Of a stretch of 64,000 nt of DNA, positions 26,881-35,665 are shown in pieces. Made by a program: the position numbers and the translations under genes. Source of the stretch: Spirochaetes bacterium ADurb.Bin133. Its GTDB lineage: Bacteria > Spirochaetota > GWE2-31-10 > MWDO01. A model generated the notes under the pieces. It was given only the letters and a program-made list of their open reading frames with translations. It was not told the origin of the DNA and ran no database searches. The stretch is from contig MWDO01000006.1 of NCBI GenBank assembly GCA_002070605.1, positions 1-64,000 of the forward strand, read 5' to 3'. How positions within the stretch are numbered: the first letter of the stretch is position 1; the number at the start of each line of letters is the position of its first letter.

Positions 26881-27198
26881 ATGAATAGAACGGGGAAAGT
26901 TTATATAAACGATATATATACGGGTAAAATTATCGAAACCGACGACGGATATTCGTATGAATACGACGACGATTATCTAAAGTCGGAAAAAGCTCTTCCG
27001 GTGAGTTTAACGTTGCCTTTAGAAAATAAAATTTATAAATGTAAAACAATGATTCCTTTTTTTGACGGTCTCATACCCGAAGGGTGGCTTTTAGATATAG
27101 CCGCAAAAAATTGGAAATTAGACCCTAAAGACAGAATGGGATTATTATTAACATGTTGCGTCGACTGTATAGGGTCCGTATCTATTATCCGGGAGTAA
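26881..27198 (+). CDS. hipS: HipS-like protein (HipA N-subdomain as a separate gene)
   Basis: These 105 residues correspond to the N-terminal subdomain of HipA: VYINDIYTGKIIETDDGYSYEYDDDYL, then PVSLTLPLENKIYKCKTMIPFFDGLIPEGW, then a DRMGLLLTCCVDCIGSVSI end. In E. coli HipBST this piece is a separate protein that acts as the antitoxin. Here it is likewise separate, two bases before the kinase gene. A broken full-length hipA is the alternative, but the clean stop, RBS and new start favour a genuine three-gene system. Confidence 0.75.
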   Translation: MNRTGKVYINDIYTGKIIETDDGYSYEYDDDYLKSEKALPVSLTLPLENKIYKCKTMIPFFDGLIPEGWLLDIAAKNWKLDPKDRMGLLLTCCVDCIGSVSIIRE

Positions 27199-27200
27199 AA

Positions 27201-28154
27201 ATGAATAATAAATGTCTCTCTTGTTATGAAGAAATCAAAGAAAATACCGATAAAGAGATGCACGATAAATGCTGCAAGAATATTTTTGATTCAAGCGATA
27301 TTCCTCTTATACAATATTCTATAGATGAAATTGATAAAATTGCAGAAGAAGTTATAAGAAGCAGTTGTAGCGTAACGGGAGTTCAGCCAAAGATATCGCT
27401 TGATTTTAACATAAACGATAAAGAAAAAAAAAAGTTGACAATCGTCGGTTTATGGGGCGCTTATATTCTCAAACCGCCGACTTTGTCTTATCCCTTTTTA
27501 CCGGAAATAGAAGATCTTACTATGCGCCTTGCGGAGTCGTTTAAAATAAAAACGGTTAAACACTCCTTGATAAGATTAAAATCGGGAGAATTGGCTTATA
27601 TTACTAAAAGAATCGATAGAGTAAAAAAAAATGGAAAATTGGTTAAAGTAAGCATGGAGGATTTCTGCCAACTTTCTGAAAGATTAACGGAAGATAAGTA
27701 TAAAAGCTCTATCGAGAAAATTGGAAAGATAATAACAAAATTTTCAGATTACCCTTTATTTGATTGTATATTATTATTTGAACTCGTTATATTTTGTTTT
27801 CTTACCGGTAACGCAGATATGCACCTAAAGAATTTTTCGTTAATAAGATCCGAGTCCGGGGAAATAAGACTTTCTGATTTTTACGACCTTGTTTCTACAA
27901 AATTATTGATTCCGGAAGACGAAGAGGAAACGGCTTTAACAATTAACGGCAAAAAGAAAAATTTAAAGAAAAAGGATTTTAATATCCTTGGCGAAAATCT
28001 AGGAATAAAGCAAAATGTTACAGACAAAATTTATAAAAGAGCCGTCGATTCTGAAAATATATTTTATGAAATTATTGATAAAAGTTATTTGAGCGCTAAA
28101 CTAAAACGCGATTTTAAGAGTCTTATTAAAGGTAAAATCAATATTTTTAAGTAA
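27201..28154 (+). CDS. hipT: HipT-like serine/threonine kinase toxin
   Basis: The start is ATG at 27201 after GGGAG, overlapping nothing. The 317-residue protein lacks the HipA N-subdomain and instead begins with a Cys-rich CLSCYEEI ... KCCKNIF segment that could bind zinc. The Gly-rich loop SVTGVQPK (57-64) holds the residues that are autophosphorylated in HipA/HipT. Catalytic D206 lies in TGNADMHLKN, and the metal aspartate D229 in SDFYDLVST. Relatives phosphorylate aminoacyl-tRNA synthetases (HipA GltX, HipT TrpS) and stop growth. The stop codon lies within the first bases of the right 360-bp repeat. Confidence 0.85.
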   Translation: MNNKCLSCYEEIKENTDKEMHDKCCKNIFDSSDIPLIQYSIDEIDKIAEEVIRSSCSVTGVQPKISLDFNINDKEKKKLTIVGLWGAYILKPPTLSYPFLPEIEDLTMRLAESFKIKTVKHSLIRLKSGELAYITKRIDRVKKNGKLVKVSMEDFCQLSERLTEDKYKSSIEKIGKIITKFSDYPLFDCILLFELVIFCFLTGNADMHLKNFSLIRSESGEIRLSDFYDLVSTKLLIPEDEEETALTINGKKKNLKKKDFNILGENLGIKQNVTDKIYKRAVDSENIFYEIIDKSYLSAKLKRDFKSLIKGKINIFK

Positions 28155-28511
28155 CCCGTCGAATTTTTTTATTTAGCGCATATGTGTCAAATTATTAATC
28201 GAGTAGCGGCGGGGCGTATATGCGCTCATATGCGTCGAATTTTTATGCGACAATTGTCGCGCCTCGATAAAATCGGGAATTCCCGTTTTGAATATACTAA
28301 AATGTTTATATATTCTGCTTGCAGCGTAAAATCTATTCGCATTTTGCATATTTATACGCCCCGTCGCGCCTTAACAAAAAAATAACGCATATGTGTCATT
28401 TTTTTAATTTAACGCATATGTGTCAAATTATTCTTAGCCCCATATGCGTCGAATTTTCTCCTCGCCCCAAAAAAACCGACGGGCGCATTTTTAAGGAATA
28501 AATTTTTTTAT
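28150..28511. repeat. 360-bp direct repeat, right copy, after hipT
   Basis: Nearly identical to 25768-26127. It supplies the hipT stop codon (AAG TAA ACCC context at 28149-28157). The region down to 28574 contains nothing else beyond the RBS of the next gene. Confidence 0.9.
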
Positions 28512-28574
28512 AAATTGCAATTATATAAATAAAATCGTATAATCTATTGTCGTAAAAAAATTGGAGAGAGTAAG

Positions 28575-29018
28575 ATGCGTTTTAGAAAAACATTCTTCCT
28601 TCTATCTATTATCTGTTTAGTAACTTTGTCGCTTTTTGCCGAGAAGATCGACGAGGAGAACGCGCTCGCTTTTCTTTCCGGGAACTATATTCTCATAGGG
28701 AAGAAAATCAATTCCAAAAAGACATATTCGGGTAGAATACGGTTGCAGTATAATGAAAAGGAAAAGCGCCTTGATATTAAAAGAGTAGTCGCCGGCGTTA
28801 TGTCCGAAGGCATAGCGACTATAGAATACGCTTTGTCCGACCAAATACCCGTATTAAAGATCAAATTTACGGAGAAAAACGTCAAGTATGAAGGGGTGTT
28901 TTTATGGAGAGGCGATTTGGATAATTTTGGTAGAATTTCCGGTTATATTTACTTTGCCAACGATCAATCGGTAGAAGATCCGGGACTTGAGGCGTATTTT
29001 ATAAGCCAAGACGATTAA
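28575..29018 (+). CDS. Exported protein of unknown function
   Basis: This 147-residue protein has a clear signal peptide (KTFFLLSIICLVTLSLFAEK), probably cut after LFA. The mature part is strand-rich (YILIGKKINSKKTYSGRIRLQY, EGIATIEYALSDQIPVLKIKF, YEGVFLWRGDLDNFGRISGYI) and acidic near the end. It may be a lipocalin-like or DUF-type periplasmic beta protein; I cannot name a family. GGAGAG precedes the ATG. The next gene follows after 90 bp. Confidence 0.55.
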   Translation: MRFRKTFFLLSIICLVTLSLFAEKIDEENALAFLSGNYILIGKKINSKKTYSGRIRLQYNEKEKRLDIKRVVAGVMSEGIATIEYALSDQIPVLKIKFTEKNVKYEGVFLWRGDLDNFGRISGYIYFANDQSVEDPGLEAYFISQDD

Positions 29019-29108
29019 AAAAATAACTCTTTACATATTTCGCAAAATTTGTTTATATTTAATTAAATTTATGATATAAATTAAGTTATTATTATTTTGG
29101 AGAAAATT

Positions 29109-29594
29109 ATGGCTAACGCTGACAATATTAAGAGTATAATTAGCGAGATACAGACGCATTACGACAAAAATCTAAATAGTAAATATGTTAAAAATCTCTC
29201 TTTAAAGCTCGATATACCGGCGACGATCAACCAGGATAAGAATATCGTTTTAGTTAACGATCTTATATATATCGATTCGAAAGGCTCGATTGAAGATCTT
29301 TATAACGGTATTAGGGCGGTTAATTATTACGTCAAAGAGATAGAAAAAAATGTTTTGCCTCATTTATCAAATTATGCGTCCAGCGTTGTATCGACTAACG
29401 AAAATGATAAAATTCTACAACAGATGGCTATAAAAAATTATCCGATGAACATTCAGATACTAAAAGACATGATTCAAAAGTTGTTTATTTTTGTTTACGA
29501 TTTTGATAAACTTAACTTTTCAAAAGAGCCGGCCTATCTGAAGGTGAGAAATTTTAGCGAATTGGAAGAGATGTATCTTTCCGGAAATAAATAA
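29109..29594 (+). CDS. Cytoplasmic helical protein of unknown function
   Basis: The start is ATG at 29109 after GGAG; a frame from 29097 adds four residues. The 161-residue soluble protein is mostly helical, with segments IKSIISEIQTHYDKNL, YNGIRAVNYYVKEIEKNVL and IQILKDMIQKLFIFVYDFD, and no Cys, signal or known motif. The gene is convergent with the SGNH gene 15 bp away. No function is suggested. Confidence 0.5.
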   Translation: MANADNIKSIISEIQTHYDKNLNSKYVKNLSLKLDIPATINQDKNIVLVNDLIYIDSKGSIEDLYNGIRAVNYYVKEIEKNVLPHLSNYASSVVSTNENDKILQQMAIKNYPMNIQILKDMIQKLFIFVYDFDKLNFSKEPAYLKVRNFSELEEMYLSGNK

Positions 29595-29609
29595 AACATA
29601 AGCTGTTTT

Positions 29610-30596
29610 CTAGTAGTAGATAATATCCGTTCTCTTTTGTTTGTCGTCGTTTCCGTCGAATTCGAAAGTAAAATCGAGAGATATGTTTCTGATCAAATCT
29701 TGCGTTATTATCTTAGCGCCTTCGTAAGTAACGTGTTTTCCATCGCTAAGGCGTATTTTTACAAGAACTCCGTCAATTTTTAAATAGTCCGCATATCGTC
29801 CCGCGTCCGAGAGTTTTTGAGATATATCGAAAAATTTAACGTTAGCAAAGTTTTTACAGACGTCTGAAAATATTTGATTGAGTTTTAACATTCTCTTGTT
29901 GTATCTATCGTCTCTCATAATCGGAACGCCCAACCAATAAACTTTAGTAATATTCTCAGAAAGCAAACTTACGAATTTTTCGGCTCTTTCGCGGTAAATA
30001 TTATTCCAATTTTCAGAGTTTACAAAATATTTTATTCCGTTTTCTTCGATGTCTTGAGCGTCGTTCATACCCAAAATACATATCGCCAGATCGAAGCGGT
30101 ATTCGCTTAACAACTTCTCCGTCTCCAGGGGCCAGTTGAAAAAATCAGGTCTCGATAAACCGGAGGAGTAATTTGCTAAAGTATACGTATAAATTGAATT
30201 GTTATTAGCTAAAGAGGCGTTTATCATCGACGAAAAGGCTTCTTTCATCATCGAATCTCCTAAAAGCAGGATTTTAAGCTTGTTTTCTCTTGAAAAGTAG
30301 GTTTTATCGTCCGACGCGTCCTGAGAATATGATAAATCTTCAACAACCTCCGGAGAGACCTCTTCGACGCCGGAATATTTTAGAAATTTTTCTCTTACTA
30401 CGGAATACGGTATTCCAAATCCGAGTTTTTCGGAGAATTGATTAATAGGCGATAGTATTTTCATAGCGGCGGTTCGGAAACGACCTATATCGAGTCTTTC
30501 CGCCCATTGATATAGCGCTTTTGAGTTAAAAGTAAGGGCAATAACTATTATTATAAATAAAATTAAGTAAACATCAATCAATTTATATTTTTTCAT
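29610..30596 (-). CDS. SGNH-hydrolase family protein paired with MBOAT acyltransferase
   Basis: This 328-residue protein has one N-terminal membrane helix (LIDVYLILFIIIVIALTF) and an extracytoplasmic SGNH (DUF459-type) domain. Block I LLLGDSMMKEAF holds the nucleophile serine, ILGMNDAQD is the asparagine block, and SDGKHVTYEGA supplies the Asp-x-x-His pair. With the MBOAT gene 14 bp upstream it forms the usual two-gene unit in which MBOAT moves acetyl groups across the membrane and the SGNH protein transfers them to a sugar polymer. The polysaccharide is unknown. Confidence 0.8.
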   Translation of the reverse strand: MKKYKLIDVYLILFIIIVIALTFNSKALYQWAERLDIGRFRTAAMKILSPINQFSEKLGFGIPYSVVREKFLKYSGVEEVSPEVVEDLSYSQDASDDKTYFSRENKLKILLLGDSMMKEAFSSMINASLANNNSIYTYTLANYSSGLSRPDFFNWPLETEKLLSEYRFDLAICILGMNDAQDIEENGIKYFVNSENWNNIYRERAEKFVSLLSENITKVYWLGVPIMRDDRYNKRMLKLNQIFSDVCKNFANVKFFDISQKLSDAGRYADYLKIDGVLVKIRLSDGKHVTYEGAKIITQDLIRNISLDFTFEFDGNDDKQKRTDIIYY

Positions 30597-30610
30597 ATTA
30601 TTCCAAATAG

Positions 30611-32032
30611 TTAAAATTGAAAGTAGATAAAAGGCGCTACCCCTTCCGGCGAAAACGAGCTCATCGCTACAAAAAACAAGCCCGCCGCGACCCCGATAAC
30701 GGGTATCGGTATTTTTTCAAAAACTTTTTTTACGGTAAACGAAAATTTATCCGGTATAAAATGAACCGCGATACCGGTAAATATCAAAAACAAAACAAAC
30801 GGGGTAATAGTCGTTATTTCGACGCCAAAATTTGCAAACGATTTGATATACTCCATAGAAGATGTTAGCGTTGGAGATCTGAAGAAAATCCAGCAGAAAC
30901 AGACAAAATTGAATGTTAAAAATACCGATAGCGCTTGAACTGCAATATTTTTCTTTTGATAGTTTTTTTTATCTTGATTGATCCATCTTTCAACCGCCAG
31001 ATAACCTCCGTGTAAGCCTCCCCAGATAATAAAATTAAAAGAGGCTCCGTGCCACAGACCGCCGAGCAACATAGTTATCGCTAAATTAATATAAGTTCTA
31101 ATTTTACCTTTTCTCGATCCGCCGAGCGGAATATAAAGATAATCTTTTAACCAGCTCGATAAAGATATGTGCCACCTTCTCCAAAACTCCTGCAGAGTTT
31201 GAGATTTGTAAGGATGATCGAAATTCTTAGGAAATTCGTATCCAAAAAGATGCGCGACGCCGATCGCTATATCGCTATAAGCCGAAAAGTCGCAATATAT
31301 CTGAACGGCGTACCCGTAAACTGCAAGTAGAACTTCTATCGAAGAGTAAGCTCCGGGATTTGCAAAAACTTTATCGACTAAAAGCGACGCAAGATAATTG
31401 GCGACTATCATTTTCTTAAATAATCCGGCAAAAATTAATATCGTCGCCTTATCTAATTTTATATTATTAACGTCCGGAATTTTGTCTAACTGCGGGATAA
31501 AGTCTTTAGCCCTGACTATCGGACCTGCGACTAACTGCGGGAAGAAAGATATAAATAGAAGAATATCTATGGGAGATTTGCAGTATCCGATCTCGCCTCT
31601 GTAAACGTCGATAACGTAGCTCATCGCTTGAAACGTAAAGAACGATATTCCGACGGGCAGTACAATATTTAATAACGGGATATGAGTATCGATCCCAAAA
31701 CTCAGGAGCAAATTGTTGAAAGATGTAACAAAAAAGCCGTAATATTTAAAAAAACCTAAAACTGCAAGATTTAAGATTACCGAAATTATTAGCGTAATTT
31801 TTTTTAACCTATCGCTTTTAAAAACGCCTATCAAATAACCGAATATATAATTCGACGCGGAGCAGGAAAAAAGCAAGAACATAAATCTCCAATCCCAATA
31901 TCCGTAGAAAAAGTAACTTGCAATAGTTAGAATGATTTTTCTGAGAAGATTAAATTTTATAGTCGCCCAATTCAACGAGAATACGATTATAAAAAAAAGG
32001 GCAAACTCTATAGTCGGAAATAACAAACCCAA
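30611..32032 (-). CDS. MBOAT-family membrane O-acyltransferase
   Basis: This 473-residue protein has about ten membrane helices. The AlgI/DltB/PatA-type core is clear: LQEFWRRWHISLSSWLKDYL, YIPLGGSRKG, and MLLGGLWHGASFNFIIWGG, with the conserved histidine in LWHG. The start is a TTG at 32032 shortly after GAGGC. It would take acetyl groups from a cytoplasmic donor and pass them to the SGNH partner encoded next. Substrates in homologous systems include alginate, peptidoglycan and teichoic acid. Confidence 0.88.
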   Translation of the reverse strand: MGLLFPTIEFALFFIIVFSLNWATIKFNLLRKIILTIASYFFYGYWDWRFMFLLFSCSASNYIFGYLIGVFKSDRLKKITLIISVILNLAVLGFFKYYGFFVTSFNNLLLSFGIDTHIPLLNIVLPVGISFFTFQAMSYVIDVYRGEIGYCKSPIDILLFISFFPQLVAGPIVRAKDFIPQLDKIPDVNNIKLDKATILIFAGLFKKMIVANYLASLLVDKVFANPGAYSSIEVLLAVYGYAVQIYCDFSAYSDIAIGVAHLFGYEFPKNFDHPYKSQTLQEFWRRWHISLSSWLKDYLYIPLGGSRKGKIRTYINLAITMLLGGLWHGASFNFIIWGGLHGGYLAVERWINQDKKNYQKKNIAVQALSVFLTFNFVCFCWIFFRSPTLTSSMEYIKSFANFGVEITTITPFVLFLIFTGIAVHFIPDKFSFTVKKVFEKIPIPVIGVAAGLFFVAMSSFSPEGVAPFIYFQF

Positions 32033-32127
32033 AGCCTCGCAAATAACTATTATTCATTATTTTATCAATGCGCCGCTTAATCTAGCAAAAAATAAGATAT
32101 TAGTAAATATATTTTGAGCGAAAAGAA

Positions 32128-32505
32128 CGCTGTCGGTTTTTTGCGGCGGGAGAAATTGACGCATATGTGTCAAACCAAAGCCGCATATGTGTCAAATTAA
32201 AATGACGCATATGATGTTGAGAATAATTTGACACATATGGAACGCATACGTTTCTAGATGAAAAATTCGACGCATATGCGTCAATTTTTTATACGACAAT
32301 TGTCGCGCGTTATAGACGCGATGAGTCTCGATAAAAACAGGAATTCCCGTTTTGAATATACTAAAATACTAAACACAGTTCATGCCGCGACCTTATCGGG
32401 GCTTGCGTCGCTAAGAATAAAACGCCCATATGTGTCAATTTTCTCCCTAAGAATTCTATGCATCATATGTGTCAATTTATTTTTCACCCCGCCGCAAAGA
32501 TGTTC
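32128..32505. repeat. Large cluster of CATATG-type repeats with one TIR
   Basis: The left end GCTGTCGGTTTTTTGCGGCGGG is followed by seven GACACATATG-type units, CGACAATTGTCG and a GGAATTCCCG unit. A 38-bp segment (32228-32265) is identical, in inverted form, to 46029-46066. No right TIR is recognisable. The gap 32033-32648 holds no gene. Confidence 0.65.
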
Positions 32506-32648
32506 GTCGTCCTTGATGGGAGAAGAACTCGCTTTTTAAGATAAAAAAATTATTGTTGATTTTTGAGATTATTAATAGTAATTATCAATTAATTTTGATT
32601 TTTAAAAGCCAGCCGTCGACGTCGACTACTGGCGGGGCGGAGCGCGAA

Positions 32649-33917
32649 ATGAGGTTTATCGTTAAGAAATCTGATATTTTCGGAACCGTCGATATTCCGG
32701 CTTCCAAGTCTCATACGATAAGAGCGTTGTTTTTCGCCGCTCTAGCGGACGGGGAAAGTAAAATAATCAAACCGCTTTTGTCGGAAGACGGGCTTTCGGC
32801 GCTTAGGGCAATTCAGACGTTTGGCGCCCGGGTAAAAAAAATTGACGACTACTTTTTGATAAAGGGCGTTTCGGGGCGCCTTCAAATTCCGGATAACGTT
32901 ATCGACGCGGGCAATTCTGGCACGACGATGAACGTTTCGTTATCTATCGCGTCGCTCGTTAATGGATATACCGTTTTAACGGGGGATTCTCAGATCAGGA
33001 ATCGGGATATATCTCCGCTGGTTGCGGCTCTTAATAATATAGGAGCTTCCGTTATTACTACAAAAAACAACGGCAAACCCCCGGTTATCGTAAAGGGTAA
33101 AGCTACGGGGGGATATACGCGCCTCGACGCGACCAGTTCTCAATTTCTTACTTCGCTTTTAATCGCGTCTCCGCTTATGGAGAGAAATACGACTATTGAT
33201 CTTAATATTCTCAACGAAGTTCCTTACGTCGAGATCACGCTATGGCGGCTGGACAAACAGGGGATAAAATATCAAAACGACGGTTTTAAGCAGTTTATCA
33301 TACAAGGGAATCAATCTTATAAATCTTTTGAAGAGACGATACCTGCGGACTTCTCCAGCGCGGTTTTTTTTATGGCGTTAGCGGCAATCGGAGGGGGCGA
33401 GATTACCATGAAAAATCTCGATATGACCGATAAACAGGGGGATAAACGCGTTGTCTCTATTTTGCAGGAGATGGGCGCTAAGGTTGCGATAAAGCCCGAC
33501 GGGATAACGATAAAAGGGGGCGGTCTCAAAGGCGTAGAAATCGATATGAATTCCATACCGGACGCTTTGCCGGCGTTGGCGGTAGTAGGGTGTTTTGCCG
33601 AAGGGGAAACGAGATTGCTGAACGTAGTTCAGGCTCGCAATAAGGAGACCGATAGAATAAGAGTAATGCGCGAGGAGCTTACGAAAATGGGCGCCGATAT
33701 TGAAGAGCTTGAGGACGGGCTTGTAATAAGGAGAAGCAAATTGAAATCGGCGTCGGTCGACGGGCGAGGCGATCACAGAGTAGTTATGGCTCTTGCAATA
33801 GCCGGGCTTTGCATAGAGGGGACGACCGCGATTGATACCGCCGAAGCGGCGTCCGTAACATTTCCAAACTTTGCCGAGCTTATAACTAAGATCGGCGGAG
33901 ATATATCTACAAATTAA
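32649..33917 (+). CDS. aroA: EPSP synthase (3-phosphoshikimate 1-carboxyvinyltransferase)
   Basis: This 422-residue shikimate-pathway enzyme transfers the enolpyruvyl group of PEP to shikimate 3-phosphate. The start at 32649 gives the normal N-terminus MRFIVKKSDIFGTVDIPASKSHTIRAL. Key blocks are ASKSHTIRAL, DAGNSGTTMN, RNRDISPLV, ATSSQFLTSLL, ADFSSAVFF, KETDRIRVM and GDHRVVMA. The Arg after the NSGT/NAGT block (R100 in E. coli, contacting PEP and glyphosate) is Asn here, and the RPM triplet is RDI. The PEP pocket is thus atypical. The upstream gap is repeat-rich and the RBS (GGAGCG) modest. Confidence 0.92.
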   Translation: MRFIVKKSDIFGTVDIPASKSHTIRALFFAALADGESKIIKPLLSEDGLSALRAIQTFGARVKKIDDYFLIKGVSGRLQIPDNVIDAGNSGTTMNVSLSIASLVNGYTVLTGDSQIRNRDISPLVAALNNIGASVITTKNNGKPPVIVKGKATGGYTRLDATSSQFLTSLLIASPLMERNTTIDLNILNEVPYVEITLWRLDKQGIKYQNDGFKQFIIQGNQSYKSFEETIPADFSSAVFFMALAAIGGGEITMKNLDMTDKQGDKRVVSILQEMGAKVAIKPDGITIKGGGLKGVEIDMNSIPDALPALAVVGCFAEGETRLLNVVQARNKETDRIRVMREELTKMGADIEELEDGLVIRRSKLKSASVDGRGDHRVVMALAIAGLCIEGTTAIDTAEAASVTFPNFAELITKIGGDISTN

Positions 33918-33962
33918 AATAATTTTTGGGACGCCGATTTACGGACGGCGCTATATAAAAAA

Positions 33963-34331
33963 AGAGATAGAACGTATAAGCCGGGTTCTGTGTAAAACAG
34001 TCATCTATCTGGACTATTTATTGCTAAATAGTTCTCGCCGCCTACCCGAGCGGTATATAGCGGGACGCTCGTCCGCTCTGCTTGACGTTGCTCCCGACGG
34101 GGCTTGCAAGACATAGATATCGCTATCTATTCGGTAAGCTCTTACCTTGCCATTTCACCCTTACCGCGTTTGAAAACAAACGCGGCGGTATATTTTCTGT
34201 TGCGCTATCCGTCGCCCGGCCGTTACAACCGGACGCCTGGACGTTATCCAGCGTCGTTCCCTGCGGAGCCCGGACTTTCCTCCGCCGGAGTATAAAAATT
34301 ATAAACCGGCGGCGACTGTAAGTTCTATCTC
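33963..34331 (-). ncRNA. rnpB: RNase P RNA, bacterial type A-like
   Basis: The minus strand carries the universal P4 region GAGGAAAGTCCGGGCTCC near the 5' end and ACAGAACCCGGCTTATA near the 3' end. The P1 helix is visible: GAGATAGAAC at the 5' end pairs with GTTCTATCTC at the 3' end, which runs into seven T. Total length is about 370 nt. This is the catalytic RNA that removes tRNA 5' leaders. Its first ~33 nt overlap the end of the rnhA coding region on the same strand, so processing from a common transcript is possible. Confidence 0.93.
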
Positions 34332-34862
34332 TCCATTATCTTTCAAATCCATCGCTTTATTAGCCATTTTATCGGCTAATCCGTTTTGTTCTCTTAAAAT
34401 ATGTTTTATTTCAAAAGAATTTAGTTTGTCGATTAAACTTTTCGCTTCAATATAGTATTTTTTTAAATTTTCGTTTTTTACTTTGTAAACGCCGTTTATC
34501 TGGTTGCATAACAGTTCGGAGTCGGAAAAAACTTTTATATTTTTAACGTTATTCTCAAGCGCGACGGTTATACCGATTATCAGGGCGGAATACTCCGCTT
34601 CGTTATTGGTTTTTACGCCTAAGTATCTGTAAAAACCGGAGCGTTTGCCGTTGTTATCGAGGATTACTCCCGCTCCGGCGTCCCCCGGATTGCCCCTCGA
34701 GCCGCCGTCTATATATATAACCGTTTTGTCGCTAATAATATAGCCGTCTAATATGCCGACGATTTCTTCCTCTTTTACAGAAAAAAACTTCGATAACTCG
34801 CGCTTTATGATACTATTATCTCTTGAAGCTGTCAGTATGTCATTAATTGAGGGAGTCGGCAT
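34299..34862 (-). CDS. rnhA: RNase HI-family protein with N-terminal extension
   Basis: This 187-residue protein has about 45 residues of extension and then an RNase H fold. The four acidic positions are present: YIDGGSRGNPGDAG, TNNEAEYSAL, VFSDSELL and NGLADKMAN. It should cut RNA in RNA-DNA hybrids; the form without the basic handle loop is the RVT_3/ypdQ type. It lies at the downstream end of the dnaG-rpoD-zinc-ribbon operon with 11 bp to its neighbour. Its last codons also encode the 5' end of RNase P RNA. Confidence 0.85.
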   Translation of the reverse strand: MPTPSINDILTASRDNSIIKRELSKFFSVKEEEIVGILDGYIISDKTVIYIDGGSRGNPGDAGAGVILDNNGKRSGFYRYLGVKTNNEAEYSALIIGITVALENNVKNIKVFSDSELLCNQINGVYKVKNENLKKYYIEAKSLIDKLNSFEIKHILREQNGLADKMANKAMDLKDNGEIELTVAAGL

Positions 34863-34873
34863 TAAAAGCGCTC

Positions 34874-35650
34874 TTACTCTTCGGATTCGAAGAAATCGTC
34901 GTTATCTTCAAAATCTTCGATATTAAAAATATCCTCGTCGCCCTCGTTATAAAATAGTATTCTCGAACAATTAGGACAAAATTGAATTTTGTTGCCGCTA
35001 CGAATTTCGTTAATGAATTCCGGCGGCAATATCAAGTGACATCCGTTGCAATGACCTTTAGAAACGGTTACGATTCCCTTGCCGTCTTTGTTTTTTACTA
35101 TTTTTTCAAATTTATACTTAAAGCCTTCGTCCACGTGTTGAATTAGTTCTTCTTCTTTGGCGTTAAGTTTATCCAATTCGTCTTTAATTTTATCTAATTC
35201 GCCGTTGACTCTCTCTTGTTCTTTGGTTATTTCGTCTTCGTGTTGTTTTATAGAAATTTCGTCCTTTTCCAACGCGCTTCTGAGGTCTTCGATTACTCTT
35301 TGATCTTGTAAAAGTTGAAATTTGTACTCTTCTTCCTTTTGTATGGAGTAAGTTTTTTCTTTATCCAGCGCTTCGTACTCTCTATGAGATTTAATTACTT
35401 TGGTTTTTTCTTCAATGTTTTTTTGTTGAAGATTTAACTCCCCCATTTTTCTCTGATTGGCGTAGATGCTCTCTTCTAACTTTTTAAATTGCGTGTGTTT
35501 ATTGAGGTAAGATTTTTTTAGTTTATTCAAGATCTCATTTTTTGAGGAGAGAATCTTCGGCAACTCCTCTATTTTTTCTTCCAGTTTAAATTTTTCAGTC
35601 AATATAGATTGATACTCCAAAATTTGATCGTAAGTTTCGTTAACGTTCAT
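34874..35650 (-). CDS. Coiled-coil protein with C4 zinc ribbon (CT398-like)
   Basis: This 258-residue protein has a long coiled coil (residues ~15-175; many Glu/Lys heptads such as INLQQKN-type segments) followed by a zinc ribbon, CNGCHLILPPE ... CPNCSRIL. The acidic tail ends DNDDFFESEE. Homologous zf-RING_7/DUF164 proteins occur next to rpoD, dnaG or RNase H genes in several bacteria. In Chlamydia, CT398 binds sigma-54 and other partners. A nucleic-acid or sigma-factor-related scaffold role is likely but unproven. Spaced 15 bp from rpoD. Confidence 0.8.
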   Translation of the reverse strand: MNVNETYDQILEYQSILTEKFKLEEKIEELPKILSSKNEILNKLKKSYLNKHTQFKKLEESIYANQRKMGELNLQQKNIEEKTKVIKSHREYEALDKEKTYSIQKEEEYKFQLLQDQRVIEDLRSALEKDEISIKQHEDEITKEQERVNGELDKIKDELDKLNAKEEELIQHVDEGFKYKFEKIVKNKDGKGIVTVSKGHCNGCHLILPPEFINEIRSGNKIQFCPNCSRILFYNEGDEDIFNIEDFEDNDDFFESEE

Positions 35651-35665
35651 ATTACTCTCCCTTTA

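Noticed and set aside
26881-28154. Frameshifted full-length hipA pseudogene
   Set aside because: The upstream frame ends with a clean stop, the kinase frame has GGGAG and ATG two bases on, and the split matches the known HipS/HipT boundary.
32258-32539. 93-codon ORF before aroA
   Set aside because: It is made of the repeat cluster, shares fragments with other repeat-derived ORFs and has no RBS.
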